Shown: positions 8,920 through 18,420 of the stretch, piece after piece
Position numbering within the stretch: the stretch's first letter is position 1
Layout of the letters: each line of letters begins with the position of its first letter
Position numbers and translations under genes: made by a program
The notes under the pieces: model-generated
What the model saw: only the letters and a program-made list of their open reading frames with translations
What the model was told of the DNA's origin: nothing
Database searches by the model: none
Assembly: GCF_001494595.1 (NCBI RefSeq)
Contig: NZ_LN929908.1
Coordinates: 1,835,716 to 1,899,715 of the forward strand
Direction: 5' to 3'
DNA from: Mycobacterium sp. M26
Lineage (GTDB): Bacteria > Actinomycetota > Actinomycetes > Mycobacteriales > Mycobacteriaceae
DNA length: 64,000 nt

Positions 8920-10728
8920 ATGACTGAGTCACAGCACGAAGAGCCACAGCTGTCCAGCGATGACGCTGCCGAACTGGAGCAGCTGCGCCGGGAAGCGTCG
9001 ATCTTGCGCGAGCAGCTGGAGAACGCCGCCGGGCAGGGCACCTCGCGTACCGCCCGCGACGTCCACCAGCTCGAGGCCCGGATCGATTCGCTGGCCGCCC
9101 GCAACGCCAAGCTGATGGACACTCTCAAAGAGGCCCGTCAGCAGCTGCTGGCTCTGCGTGAAGAGGTCGACCGGCTCGGTCAGCCGCCCAGCGGATACGG
9201 CGTCCTGCTCGGCGCCCACGAAGACGACACCGTCGACGTGTTCACCTCCGGCCGCAAGATGCGGCTGACGTGCTCGCCCAACATCGACGTCAAGTCGCTC
9301 AAGCAGGGACAGACCGTGCGCCTGAACGAGGCGCTGACGGTGGTCGAGGCCGGCAACTTCGAAGCGGTCGGCGAGATCAGCACCCTGCGCGAGATCCTGG
9401 CCGACGGGCATCGCGCCCTGGTGGTCGGGCACGCCGACGAGGAGCGCATCGTCTGGCTGGCCGAACCGCTGGTCGCGGTCGAGGATCTGCCCGCCGACCT
9501 GGCCGATGAGCTCGACGACGATCTGCGCCCGCGCAAACTGCGCCCCGGCGACTCGCTGCTGGTCGACACCAAGGCCGGGTACGCCTTCGAGCGCATCCCC
9601 AAGGCCGAGGTCGAGGACCTGGTCCTCGAAGAGGTGCCCGATGTCGCCTACAACGACATCGGCGGCCTGACCCGCCAGATCGAGCAGATCCGCGACGCCG
9701 TCGAGCTGCCGTTCCTGCACAAGGAGCTCTACCGGGAGTACTCGCTGCGTCCGCCCAAGGGTGTGCTGCTCTACGGTCCGCCCGGCTGCGGCAAGACGCT
9801 CATCGCCAAGGCGGTGGCCAACTCGCTGGCCAAGAAGATGGCCGAGGTCCGTGGTGACGACGCCCGCGAGGCGAAGTCCTACTTCCTCAACATCAAGGGC
9901 CCCGAGCTGCTGAACAAGTTCGTCGGCGAGACCGAACGGCACATCCGGTTGATCTTCCAGCGGGCCAGGGAGAAGGCCTCCGAGGGCACCCCGGTGATCG
10001 TGTTCTTCGACGAGATGGACTCGATCTTCCGCACCCGCGGCACCGGCGTCAGCTCCGATGTGGAGACCACGGTCGTGCCGCAGCTGCTCTCCGAGATCGA
10101 CGGCGTCGAGGGCCTGGAGAACGTCATCGTGATCGGCGCCTCCAACCGTGAGGACATGATCGACCCGGCCATCCTGCGGCCCGGCCGCCTGGACGTGAAG
10201 ATCAAGATCGAACGGCCGGATGCCGAAGCCGCCCTTGACATCTTCAGCAAGTACCTCACCGAGGAACTGCCGGTGCACGCCGACGATCTGGCCGAGTTCG
10301 ACGGCGATCGCGGCCAGTGCATCAGGGCGATGATCGAAAAGGTTGTCGACCGGATGTACGCCGAGATCGACGACAACCGGTTCCTGGAGGTCACCTACGC
10401 CAACGGTGACAAGGAAGTCATGTACTTCAAGGACTTCAACTCCGGGGCGATGATCCAGAACGTCGTCGACCGCGCGAAGAAGTACGCGATCAAGTCGGTG
10501 CTGGAGACCGGCCAGCGCGGCCTGCGCATCCAGCACCTGCTCGACTCGATCGTCGACGAGTTCGCCGAGAACGAGGACCTGCCCAACACCACCAATCCGG
10601 ATGACTGGGCGCGGATCTCGGGCAAGAAGGGCGAGCGGATCGTCTACATCCGCACGTTGGTCACCGGCAAGAGCTCGAGTGCCTCGCGGGCGATCGACAC
10701 CGAGTCCAACCTGGGTCAGTACCTGTAA
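8920..10728 (+). CDS. mpa: Proteasome-associated AAA ATPase Mpa (ARC)
   Basis: A 602-residue hexameric AAA+ unfoldase that recognises pupylated proteins and threads them into the 20S proteasome. An N-terminal coiled coil (residues about 18-90) binds Pup. Tandem OB domains follow, then the AAA module with Walker A GPPGCGKT near residue 287 and Walker [10 protein letters not shown] near residue 360. The protein ends in GQYL, the C-terminal motif that docks into the PrcA ring pockets. The start ATG 8920 is preceded by GAAAGGAG at a normal spacing. It is intact, in contrast to dop further along. Confidence 0.97.
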   Translation: MTESQHEEPQLSSDDAAELEQLRREASILREQLENAAGQGTSRTARDVHQLEARIDSLAARNAKLMDTLKEARQQLLALREEVDRLGQPPSGYGVLLGAHEDDTVDVFTSGRKMRLTCSPNIDVKSLKQGQTVRLNEALTVVEAGNFEAVGEISTLREILADGHRALVVGHADEERIVWLAEPLVAVEDLPADLADELDDDLRPRKLRPGDSLLVDTKAGYAFERIPKAEVEDLVLEEVPDVAYNDIGGLTRQIEQIRDAVELPFLHKELYREYSLRPPKGVLLYGPPGCGKTLIAKAVANSLAKKMAEVRGDDAREAKSYFLNIKGPELLNKFVGETERHIRLIFQRAREKASEGTPVIVFFDEMDSIFRTRGTGVSSDVETTVVPQLLSEIDGVEGLENVIVIGASNREDMIDPAILRPGRLDVKIKIERPDAEAALDIFSKYLTEELPVHADDLAEFDGDRGQCIRAMIEKVVDRMYAEIDDNRFLEVTYANGDKEVMYFKDFNSGAMIQNVVDRAKKYAIKSVLETGQRGLRIQHLLDSIVDEFAENEDLPNTTNPDDWARISGKKGERIVYIRTLVTGKSSSASRAIDTESNLGQYL

Positions 10729-10737
10729 GCGACGCGC

Positions 10738-11025
10738 TCAGCAGAGGTGGATGACGGCGGCCTCGTAGATGAAGGTCGCCTCGTCCACCCCGACGCTGTC
10801 GGCGGTGTTGTTGTAGATCGCCTCGACTGTGGTGTCCTGCGGAACACCGTGCTTGACGTCGGTGCAGATCTCGTAGCCCATGCTCAGCGCCGCGGACGTC
10901 GGGCCGTCAAATCCGTTGTTGGCCAAGTCCTGTAGGTAACTCGACTCGTCCGCGGAGGCGGGGGCGGCAGTGGCCAGGCCGGCGGCCAGGGCGGCGGCGG
11001 CCAGCGGCAGCAGTAACTTCTTCAT
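10738..11025 (-). CDS. DUF732 secreted protein
   Basis: A 95-residue exported protein beginning MKKLLLPLAAAALAAG with signal cleavage after ASA. The mature part is a DUF732 helical domain with two conserved Cys residues (EICTDV and the C-terminal HLC) that probably form a disulfide. AAGGAGAGA lies just upstream of ATG 11025. The family is common in mycobacteria and its function is unknown. It converges with mpa, separated by 9 bp. Confidence 0.85.
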   Translation of the reverse strand: MKKLLLPLAAAALAAGLATAAPASADESSYLQDLANNGFDGPTSAALSMGYEICTDVKHGVPQDTTVEAIYNNTADSVGVDEATFIYEAAVIHLC

Positions 11026-11149
11026 TGATCTCTCCTTTCACCCGTGCCGCGGAGTTTGCCCGCACAGGGCATTCACCGCTGACGCACAGCATTTGCGCAG
11101 TGTAGGAGCGTCGGCGGTGTTGCGCAGCGCAATCGCTGGGAGCGCTGTC

Positions 11150-11764
11150 CTAGAACTCCAGCGAATAGGTGTTGGTCAGATCGTCCTGGGTGACATGCGC
11201 GTCGCGGGTGGTGGTGTCCACGCTCAACCGTTCGGTGAGCACCCGGGTTTCGTAGCGCCAGCCGTCCGGAAGGTTCAGGCGGCGACCCAGACCGGGCAGA
11301 TCTTCCAGCCCCAGATCGCCGTCGACGATCTGACTCCAGGTCTGCATCACCCAGCGCTGGCCCTCGGTGTCGACGAGCTCGAACACCGGCCGGCCGGCGT
11401 CGAAGTGGAACACCGTGTGGCGCGAGACGTGGTTGACGCTGTAGGGCTGCGGGTTCTGCGACGCCAGTTGCACGGTGGCCTGTTTGATCATGTCGATGCC
11501 GCCGAAGGACTTGATCTCCGGCTCGCCCTGCGTGACTTTGTCGATGCTGCTCATCAGCCAGTAGCGCGGACCGTTCAGCAGTGCGGCCACGGCATCGTTC
11601 TCCCGTGCCAGCGCCTGGGCGTCCAGTTTGTCCCACAATTCGGCGGGGCAGTCGTTGAGGGGAAAGCTGTTGTACACGCTGGCTTCCGGGCCGGATTCAC
11701 CGATGTTGACCAGAAGCACTTCACCGTAACGTTTTCCGAACAGATCGCCGGTCTGCTCAACCAT
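11150..11764 (-). CDS. Conserved hypothetical protein (204 aa)
   Basis: A soluble-looking protein of 204 residues with no signal peptide or membrane segment, and no motif I recognise. It starts MVEQTGDLFGKRYGEVLLVN and contains the strand-rich stretch VFHFDAGRPVFELVD. Its start overlaps the end of the upstream membrane-protein gene by 8 nt, so it is translationally coupled to it and probably acts with the two membrane paralogues. Confidence 0.65.
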   Translation of the reverse strand: MVEQTGDLFGKRYGEVLLVNIGESGPEASVYNSFPLNDCPAELWDKLDAQALARENDAVAALLNGPRYWLMSSIDKVTQGEPEIKSFGGIDMIKQATVQLASQNPQPYSVNHVSRHTVFHFDAGRPVFELVDTEGQRWVMQTWSQIVDGDLGLEDLPGLGRRLNLPDGWRYETRVLTERLSVDTTTRDAHVTQDDLTNTYSLEF

Positions 11765-12905
11765 TGCGCCCCTCCATTTCCAAGTATGCGTCCCGCCCCG
11801 CCAGGCTCACCGCCACATCGGCAATCAACGGATCAAAGAACCGTTGCCGGTACAGCGGGTCCACGCTTGTGCTTACCGTGAAGTAAAGACCTGACAGAAC
11901 AGCTACGAATAGCGAAGTATGCACCACCGTCTGGGGCACCGGCACGTGGATGCCGAACCACGTTCCCGCACAGGGCGGTTGGCCCACCGAACACTGCTCC
12001 TCAGCCGACCACAGCACGGTCACGTCGTCGGGAATCGCAATCGTTCCCAGCGCCAGGAAGAACACGAACAAGCCCGTGGTGAAGAACACCACCTGAATCG
12101 CCTGGGATACCACCATGACCGCGACGACGTTGACCTGCTCGGCCAGTGACAGCGGGGTGCGGGCCGGTTCGGTGTCGGTGGCCAGTGGGGTGCCGGCCAG
12201 CAGCGCGGTGGTGTCATGCGCGCCGGATCGGTCCTCGCGCAGGGCGGCCACCTCGTCGCGGATGGTGACGACCATGAAGGCGATCGCCACCAGGGCCAGG
12301 AAACCGATCGTCTGCCACAGCCGTTGGCGGGTCATCCGGGCCGCCAGCTGCCACAGCTCACCGGTGAAGTAGACGACCACGGTCAACATCAGCAGCGGCA
12401 GCGCCCGGCTCATCAGCGTCCCGAGCGCGCCGAACTGCACCCAGGCATAGCGGAACGCCCGTAGCAGAATCGAGCCGATCCCGATGTAGGTCAGCCAGAC
12501 CGCCAGCAGGGCAACGATTCCGAATCCGGCCACCTCGGCTAGCGTGAGCCCGGACCAGCCGCTCAGCGCGAACGGGAAGCCGATCACGAACAGCGCCATG
12601 ACGACCAGCGCCGCGCTGCGCCTGCCGGCCTCGCTGCGGGTGGTACCCGCCTGGTGCAGCAGGTACAGCGCGAAGGGGGCGGCCGTCAGCAGCACGGCCA
12701 GCAGGATCAGTTTGATCACATTGCCGGTATCGGCCTTGCCGTCGCTGATGTCGGCGACCGCGGCCGTGGCCGCGATCAGCGCCCCGATACCGCTGACCAC
12801 CGGCGCGGACCGTTCGATCAGGGCCCGGGAGCGCACCCGGCGGGTCAGCACCAGGGGCAGGCCGCGGGCCAGGAACCACTCGTGGACGCGACGGATGTCC
12901 GACAT
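11757..12905 (-). CDS. Polytopic membrane protein, paralogue A
   Basis: A 382-residue membrane protein with about eight hydrophobic segments. A cytoplasmic-looking N-terminus (RRVHEWFLARGLPLVLTRRVR) and a charged central loop near residues 215-255 are followed by two or three further segments. It has the same length and organisation as its upstream neighbour at 12908-14056: a W-F-L-x-x-G-L-P start, an R-Q-R-L-W segment, an L-S-x-x-E-x-V-N-V-V stretch, and a C-terminus with FDPLIADV and LAGRDAYLEM. GTG 12911 would overlap the upstream stop and is an alternative start. The function is unknown. Confidence 0.7.
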   Translation of the reverse strand: MSDIRRVHEWFLARGLPLVLTRRVRSRALIERSAPVVSGIGALIAATAAVADISDGKADTGNVIKLILLAVLLTAAPFALYLLHQAGTTRSEAGRRSAALVVMALFVIGFPFALSGWSGLTLAEVAGFGIVALLAVWLTYIGIGSILLRAFRYAWVQFGALGTLMSRALPLLMLTVVVYFTGELWQLAARMTRQRLWQTIGFLALVAIAFMVVTIRDEVAALREDRSGAHDTTALLAGTPLATDTEPARTPLSLAEQVNVVAVMVVSQAIQVVFFTTGLFVFFLALGTIAIPDDVTVLWSAEEQCSVGQPPCAGTWFGIHVPVPQTVVHTSLFVAVLSGLYFTVSTSVDPLYRQRFFDPLIADVAVSLAGRDAYLEMEGRNG

Positions 12906-12907
12906 GC

Positions 12908-14056
12908 TCACCGCTTCGGCAGCATCGAGCGGTAGCGGTCCCGCGCCACCAGCGTCAGCCGCACCTCGTCGAGCAGCGGGTCGATGAACTGCGCGCGGTA
13001 GGCGGTATCGCTGACCGCCTTCGCCGACAGGTACATGAAGGTGATCGCGGCCAGCAGCATGCTGGTCTGCAGCAAGGCATCTGGCACCGGCAGGGTCATC
13101 CCGAACAGTTGACCGTCGGGCCGCCCGACACCGCGGGTCCAGGCGTCCAGTGTCTCGGGGCTCAGGATGATGAGCCCGAACATCACGAAGATGGCACCGG
13201 TCAGCATCGCGACGGTGAGCACCTGGCTCAGTTGTGAGGAGGCGACGACGAAGACCACGTTGACCCGCTCGGTGCGGGACAGCGGTGCGGCGCCGGGACG
13301 GTCCGGCAGGTCGGCGAACGGCGTGCCGTCGAGGGTTTCGTCACCCTGCAGTGTCGGGCTGGACTCCGCCAGAATGGGCCGCACCTTGTCCAGGGTGGTC
13401 GACACCAGGAAGGCCGCGGCGATGGCAACCAGGAAAAGCATTCCTGCCCAGAGCCTTTGGCGGCTGATGACTGCCGTCATCTGCCAGACCGGGCCATTGA
13501 AGAAGACCAGGAACGTCAGCAGCACGACCGGTAGCGCGCGGACGAACATCCCGCCTATCGATGCCAGATTGGTGCGCGTGACGTAGAACAGGAAACCGAG
13601 CACCGATCCGGCGCCCGTGGCGGTGGCGGTCAGGATGATGGCGACCGTGATCGCGGCGCTGACCAGATTCACCAGAATCCGGTAACTCGGCCCGCCGAAA
13701 ACCATTCCGATGACGATGAGCACCAACGCCACGTTGGCCGCCATCACCCGGTGTAGTGGCTCGGTCAGGCGGGACACCAGCCAGCCCACGAGTGCGGCGA
13801 CCGGCAACACCAGCACCACCAGTGCGAGCGCGACGCCCTCGGCCAGATCGGGGCGGCCGGGAATGTCGACGGTGTGCTGGCCGGTGACCGCGACGATCGC
13901 GATCGAGTTCAGCGAGATGACGGCGTACGCCGCCAGCGCCGGCGCCGACCGGCTCCACACCCGGCGCACCAGGGCGCGTCTGCGGACCACGGCGGGCAGC
14001 CCGTGGACCAGGAACCAGTGCTCGGCGGCCAGGGGCGGAGGGGATGTCTGGGTCAT
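12908..14056 (-). CDS. Polytopic membrane protein, paralogue B
   Basis: A 382-residue membrane protein paralogous to the gene immediately downstream. Shared landmarks are EHWFLVHGLPAVVRRR at the N-terminus, SRQRLWAGM after the fifth or sixth segment, the charged loop LPDRPGAAPLSRTERVNVV, and the C-terminal FIDPLLDEVRLTLVARDRY. The two coding regions are 2 nt apart and form an operon with the 204-residue protein. An open frame continues upstream into the lipase gene, but ATG 14056 is the first sensible start after the lipase stop. No known function. Confidence 0.7.
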   Translation of the reverse strand: MTQTSPPPLAAEHWFLVHGLPAVVRRRALVRRVWSRSAPALAAYAVISLNSIAIVAVTGQHTVDIPGRPDLAEGVALALVVLVLPVAALVGWLVSRLTEPLHRVMAANVALVLIVIGMVFGGPSYRILVNLVSAAITVAIILTATATGAGSVLGFLFYVTRTNLASIGGMFVRALPVVLLTFLVFFNGPVWQMTAVISRQRLWAGMLFLVAIAAAFLVSTTLDKVRPILAESSPTLQGDETLDGTPFADLPDRPGAAPLSRTERVNVVFVVASSQLSQVLTVAMLTGAIFVMFGLIILSPETLDAWTRGVGRPDGQLFGMTLPVPDALLQTSMLLAAITFMYLSAKAVSDTAYRAQFIDPLLDEVRLTLVARDRYRSMLPKR

Positions 14057-14073
14057 CGGGAGGGGGTCGCGGG

Positions 14074-15261
14074 TCAGGAACCGTAGAAGAGTTGATGGAC
14101 GAAGGGCGTCGAGTCGGCCATGGACGCCAGCACGGTTCCGCTGTGGTCCTCGTCCGGGTAGATCTTGAGGATCACATCCTGGTTGTTGGCCCGCAACTGG
14201 TCGAACAGCAGGATCGACGACCGGGCGGGCACGTCGGTGTCGAGCAACCCGGCGCCGAGGAAAATCGGCCGGTCGTAGCCGGACACCGGGGTCCCCATGT
14301 AGTTGTCCAGGGCCGCGTCCACACCGGGCAGGGACGCCAGAGGAGCGCGGAAGAACGCGTTGGGCGTCATGGCCTTCAGTCTTTCGTCCAACGCGGGTTT
14401 GCACAGCGTTTCGGCCGCGTCCACGGCGGAGCGCCCGGCCGGGGTGAGTACCGAGTCGATGTCGAGATCGGGGTTGGCTTCCCGCAGGCCGGCCAGGATG
14501 TAGGCGGTGTAACTGTTGGCGGCGGGGCCGAGTTCGGCCGGCAGTTCGAGATCGGGTCCGCCGAGTTTGACGATGGCCTCGATGTTGGCGGGCGTGCCGG
14601 TGGCGACCACGCCGCGGTAGTCGAGTCCGGAGCCGGCGCTGAATTCGGTTGCCCAGCGCGCACTGTTGACGGCAGCCCCGCCGCCCTGGGACTGCCCGAC
14701 GATCGCCCACTCCGGCGACAACGGAAGGTCCATGCGGTGCATGGCGATCACGGAATCGACCACCGCGTGGGCGGTGGTCACGCTGTTGAGGTAGCTCATC
14801 AACCCGGGCGTACCCAGCCCCACGTAGTCGGTGCCGACAATGGCGTAGCCCTGATCGAGCCAGTGGGACAGGTACTCGTTGTCGCGGGGGCTGCGGGGCA
14901 GTGCCGACGGTGTGCAGTCGTCGCCGAGGCCCACGGTGCCGTGCGCCCACGCGATCACCGGCCAACCGCCCTGTGGCGCCGGTGTTTTCGGGGTGTACAC
15001 CACCGCTGTGCTCACCGCGGGATCGCCATGCTGGTTGGTGGTGGCGTACAGGATCCGGTAGGCCGCACCGGCGCCGCCGACCGACAGTGCGGGATCCAGT
15101 GGCACGGTCTGGATCAACCCGCCCGGCGGGGGAATCGGGCCGTCGTAGGAGCGGGCATCCAGACCGGACCACTCCGGAGTCGCCGCCGCGGCCACGGGGG
15201 CCAGGAGAACAGCGGCTGCGGCTAACACGACCGCGAACAGGATCCGGTGCAGTCGCGTCAT
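14074..15261 (-). CDS. Secreted LIP-family lipase/esterase
   Basis: A 395-residue exported alpha/beta hydrolase. An N-terminal signal peptide (MTRLHRILFAVVLAAAAVLL, cleavage after AAA) precedes the catalytic domain. The nucleophile elbow is GQSQGG near residue 195, a PVIAWAHGTVG oxyanion-hole strand lies near residue 101, and the putative acid and His are in YPDEDHSGT near residue 375. These match the secretory triacylglycerol lipase (LIP) family. Its start overlaps the stop of the upstream amidohydrolase by 4 nt. Confidence 0.85.
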   Translation of the reverse strand: MTRLHRILFAVVLAAAAVLLAPVAAAATPEWSGLDARSYDGPIPPPGGLIQTVPLDPALSVGGAGAAYRILYATTNQHGDPAVSTAVVYTPKTPAPQGGWPVIAWAHGTVGLGDDCTPSALPRSPRDNEYLSHWLDQGYAIVGTDYVGLGTPGLMSYLNSVTTAHAVVDSVIAMHRMDLPLSPEWAIVGQSQGGGAAVNSARWATEFSAGSGLDYRGVVATGTPANIEAIVKLGGPDLELPAELGPAANSYTAYILAGLREANPDLDIDSVLTPAGRSAVDAAETLCKPALDERLKAMTPNAFFRAPLASLPGVDAALDNYMGTPVSGYDRPIFLGAGLLDTDVPARSSILLFDQLRANNQDVILKIYPDEDHSGTVLASMADSTPFVHQLFYGS

Positions 15262-16490
15262 GTCAGTGCGAACCCGCCGCGATTGCCCACCGTCTTGCCC
15301 TCCTTCATCACCAGCAGGATATTGGCCGCATCGCCGAGGGAGTCGATGTCATCGAGGGGATTGCCGCGCACGACAACCAGATCCGCGGTCTTGCCGGATT
15401 CGACCGAGCCGAGGGTGTGGTCGAGTCCGCACAGGGCCGCCGATGTCAGCGTGCCGGCGACGATCGCCTGCATCGGGGTCAGGCCGCCGAACTTCACCAG
15501 CAGGCCCAGCTCTTTGAGGTTGGTGCCGTGGTCGGGGGACAGGCCCGCGTCGGTGCCCACCGCGATCTTGATCCCTGCTGCCGCGGAAGCGGCAATCGAA
15601 TCATGGGCCATGGCATGCCATTTCGCGCTCTTGGCCGCGCCCTGCGGAGTCGCCGTCACCTCTGTCATGGTTTCCAGCAGCGTCGGCACCAGGAACGTGC
15701 CCTGCTCGACCATCTGGTGGCGCAGGTCGTCGTCGAGTTCGTAGCCGTGTTCGATGCTGTGCACACCGGCGTCGACGGCGGCCTTGATGCCGGCGTAGCC
15801 GATCGCGTGGGCAGCCACCGGACGGCCGCCGTAATTGTGACCCTCCTCGACGATCGCGGCGATCATCTCGCGGCGCATCCCGAGCCAGGTGGGGTCGTCG
15901 TTGGGCGAGGCCACCCCTCCGCTGGAGGCAACCTTGAGGACGTCGACCCCGGCGCGCAGCAGTTCGCGGGCCCGGGTGCGGGCGGCATCGACGCTGTCGA
16001 CCAGGTAGGCGCCGATGAAACCGCCGAGGTCGATCCCCGAGGGCAGGTGGAAGTCGGCGTGGCCGCCGGTCTGGCTCAGCATGTTCACGGCGACCAGCAG
16101 CCGCGGGCCGCTGATGAGCCCGTCGGCGACGGCCTCCCGGACGCCGGTGTCGATGCCCATCAGATCCCGAGCGGTGGTCACCCCGTTCGCCACGGTCACC
16201 CGCAGCCGCTCGATCAACTCGAAGTAGCCGTAGGACGCCGGCTTGAGCGCCTTTTCCAGCGGGCTGCCCGAGGCGCCGGGCAGCCCGAAGTGGACGTGGC
16301 AGTCGAAGAAGCCGGGGCACACCGTGTGCCCTCCGAGATCGATACGGACCGCGCCGGGCGCCGCCGGGGCGTCGTGTTCGGGCCCGGCCCAGGAGATCCG
16401 GTCGCCGTCGACCACCACCGCGGCGTTGTCGACGGGTGCGGCGCCGGTCCCGTCGATCAGTTGGGTGTTGTGTAGGACGTAGGTCGTCAT
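15258..16490 (-). CDS. Amidohydrolase (imidazolonepropionase/prolidase-like)
   Basis: A 410-residue metal-dependent hydrolase. A small N-terminal composite beta domain is followed by a TIM barrel with metal ligands in GFFDCHVHFG, a Lys in VLKVASSGG that may be carboxylated, His residues in VAAHAIG and SIEHGYE, and the catalytic Asp in VGTDAGLSPDHG. A C-terminal ADLVVVRGNPLDD segment returns to the beta domain. Relatives hydrolyse cyclic amides or X-Pro dipeptides; the substrate cannot be assigned here. ATG 16490 is divergent from dop. Confidence 0.85.
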   Translation of the reverse strand: MTTYVLHNTQLIDGTGAAPVDNAAVVVDGDRISWAGPEHDAPAAPGAVRIDLGGHTVCPGFFDCHVHFGLPGASGSPLEKALKPASYGYFELIERLRVTVANGVTTARDLMGIDTGVREAVADGLISGPRLLVAVNMLSQTGGHADFHLPSGIDLGGFIGAYLVDSVDAARTRARELLRAGVDVLKVASSGGVASPNDDPTWLGMRREMIAAIVEEGHNYGGRPVAAHAIGYAGIKAAVDAGVHSIEHGYELDDDLRHQMVEQGTFLVPTLLETMTEVTATPQGAAKSAKWHAMAHDSIAASAAAGIKIAVGTDAGLSPDHGTNLKELGLLVKFGGLTPMQAIVAGTLTSAALCGLDHTLGSVESGKTADLVVVRGNPLDDIDSLGDAANILLVMKEGKTVGNRGGFALT

Positions 16491-16576
16491 CGTGCTGCCC
16501 ACTCCACCAATTCCCCCGGCGGCGCGCAATCGCCCACGCCGCTGCTACTCCTGCGCAGCCGGGAGAGGCGTCCCGT

Positions 16577-16582
16577 TAGGCT
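16577..16582 (+). promoter_or_regulatory. -10 element of a leaderless dop promoter
   Basis: TAGGCT ends 6 nt before the dop ATG at 16589. That is the spacing expected when transcription starts on the first base of the start codon, so dop mRNA is predicted to be leaderless; no Shine-Dalgarno sequence is present. Confidence 0.6.
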
Positions 16583-16588
16583 TACGGC

Positions 16589-18122
16589 ATGCAACGGATT
16601 ATCGGGACCGAGGTCGAGTACGGCATCTCCTCGCCGTCCGACCCGACCGCCAATCCGATCCTGACCTCAACCCAGGCGGTGCTGGCCTATGCCGCGGCCG
16701 CGGGGATCCAGCGGGCCAAGCGGACCCGCTGGGACTATGAGGTGGAATCCCCGCTGCGCGACGCCCGCGGCTTCGACCTGAGCCGCGCCTCGGGGCCGCC
16801 GCCGATCGTCGACGCCGACGAGGTCGGCGCGGCCAACATGATCCTGACCAACGGTGCGCGGCTCTACGTCGACCATGCTCATCCGGAGTACTCGGCACCC
16901 GAGGTGACCGACCCGATGGACGCGGTGATCTGGGACAAGGCCGGTGAGCGGGTGATGGAGGCGGCCGCGCGGCATGTGGCCAGCGTGCCCGGGGCGGCCA
17001 AGCTGCAGCTCTACAAGAACAATGTCGACGGCAAGGGCGCGTCCTACGGCACCCACGAGAACTATCTGATGAGCCGCCAGACCCCGTTCTCGGCGGTGAT
17101 CTCCGGTCTGACGCCGTTCATGGTGTCCCGGCAGGTCGTGACGGGTTCGGGCCGGGTGGGCATCGGACCCGCCGGTGACGAGCCCGGGTTCCACCGCCGG
17201 TGACGAGCCCGGGTTCCAGCTGTCCCAGCGGGCCGACTACATCGAGGTCGAGGTCGGCCTGGAGACCACGCTCAAGCGCGGCATCATCAACACCCGCGAC
17301 GAACCGCACGCCGACGCCGACAAGTACCGCCGGCTGCACGTCATCATCGGTGACGCCAACCTGGCCGAGACCTCGACGTATCTCAAGGTGGGCACCACCT
17401 CGCTGGTACTCGATCTGATCGAGGAGGGCCCCCAGCACGGGCTCGATCTGTCGGATCTGGCGCTGGCCCGGCCGGTGCACGCGGTCCACGTGATCAGCCG
17501 GGATCCGTCCCTGCGGGCCACGGTGGCGCTGGCCGACGGCCGCGAGTTGACCGCCCTGGCGCTGCAGCGCATCTACCTGGACCGCGTCGCCAAACTGGTG
17601 GACGCCCGCGATCCCGACCCACGGGCCTCGCACGTCGTCGAAACCTGGGCGCACGTGCTTGACCTGCTGGAACGCGACCCGATGGAATGCGCCGAGCTGC
17701 TGGACTGGCCGGCCAAACTGCGGCTGCTCGAAGGTTTCCGCAACCGGGAGAACCTGAGCTGGTCGGCGCCCCGACTGCACCTGGTCGACCTGCAGTACTC
17801 CGACGTCCGGCTGGACAAGGGCCTGTACAACCGGCTGGTCGCCCGCGGGTCGATGAAACGCCTGGTCACCGAGCAGCAGGTGCTCGACGCGGTGGACAAC
17901 CCGCCCACTGACACCCGGGCCTACTTCCGCGGTGAATGTCTGCGCCGGTTCGGCGCCGATATCGCCGCCGCGAGCTGGGACTCGGTGATCTTCGATCTGG
18001 GTGGTGACTCGCTGGTCCGGATCCCGACCCTGGAGCCGCTGCGGGGGAGCAAGGCTCATGTCGGTGCTTTGCTGGATTCGGTGGATAGCGCCGTCGAACT
18101 GGTGGAACAACTCACGACCTGA
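16589..18122 (+). pseudogene. dop: dop, Pup deamidase/depupylase, disrupted by a 25-bp tandem duplication
   Basis: Dop hydrolyses the C-terminal Gln of Pup to Glu so that PafA can ligate it, and also removes Pup from substrates. The N-terminal ATP-binding part is intact ([15 protein letters not shown], then [11 protein letters not shown] with the catalytic Asp near residue 95). At 17169-17218 a 25-bp unit is perfectly repeated; the frame shifts and the product ends at 17203 after 204 residues. The rest ([14 protein letters not shown] to VELVEQLTT) continues one frame over to 18122. Deleting one unit gives a 502-residue protein, very close to the M. tuberculosis Dop. Either the strain is a dop mutant or the duplication is an assembly error. 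Confidence 0.9.
17169..17218 (+). repeat. Perfect 25-bp tandem duplication inside dop
   Basis: Copy 1 is 17169-17193 and copy 2 is 17194-17218, identical at all 25 positions and directly abutting. It encodes AGDEPGF twice, in two frames, and is the sole cause of the dop frameshift. Confidence 0.97.
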
Positions 18123-18141
18123 CGATCGTTAGAACGAGCAA

Positions 18142-18163
18142 TACCGGCCTCGACCGGTACTGT
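18142..18163 (+). promoter_or_regulatory. pup promoter with overlapping inverted repeat
   Basis: TACTGT (18158-18163) fits a TANNNT -10 about 62 nt upstream of pup. The inverted repeat TACCGG-N6-CCGGTA (18142-18159) overlaps its first bases. The site lies in the 103-bp dop-pup gap, so pup and prcBA probably have their own promoter and possibly an operator. Confidence 0.45.
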
Positions 18164-18225
18164 GGAAGAACCGGCGGCCCGTACCGGATGGCACGACACG
18201 GTCGCCTGACGAGCAGGAGGCAGCG

Positions 18226-18420
18226 ATGGCTCAAGAGCAGACCAAGCGTGGTGGCGGCGGCGGCGAGGACGACGACCTCACCGGCAATGCGGCCGGCGGG
18301 CAGGAGCGTCGCGACAAGCTCGCCGAGGAGACCGACGATCTGCTGGATGAGATCGATGACGTCCTTGAAGAGAACGCCGAGGACTTCGTGCGCGCATACG
18401 TCCAAAAGGGCGGACAGTGA
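18226..18420 (+). CDS. pup: Prokaryotic ubiquitin-like protein Pup
   Basis: A 64-residue, largely disordered protein tag. The N-terminus ([13 protein letters not shown]) engages the Mpa pore, the helix-forming middle ([20 protein letters not shown]) binds the Mpa coiled coils, and the chain ends VQKGGQ. The terminal Gln means Dop must deamidate it before PafA can attach it to lysines; this matters because dop is frameshifted here. A strong AGGAGG lies upstream of ATG 18226. The stop overlaps the prcB start in GTGA, so pup, prcB and prcA are translationally coupled. Confidence 0.98.
   Translation: MAQEQTKRGGGGGEDDDLTGNAAGGQERRDKLAEETDDLLDEIDDVLEENAEDFVRAYVQKGGQ

Noticed and set aside
7667-8947. 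426-codon frame joining the LppK-like protein to sequence antisense to mpa
   Set aside because: The part above 8266 overlaps the MTB12-like gene in another frame and contains no signal sequence or motif.
12908-15172. 754-codon open frame covering membrane paralogue B and running antisense-like through the lipase gene
   Set aside because: Upstream of 14056 the translation is Arg/Pro-rich with no features and overlaps the clearly real lipase in another frame; it is GC-driven open frame.
17169-17218. Programmed ribosomal frameshift in dop
   Set aside because: There is no slippery heptamer; the perfect 25-bp repeat fully explains the shift and related Dop proteins need none.
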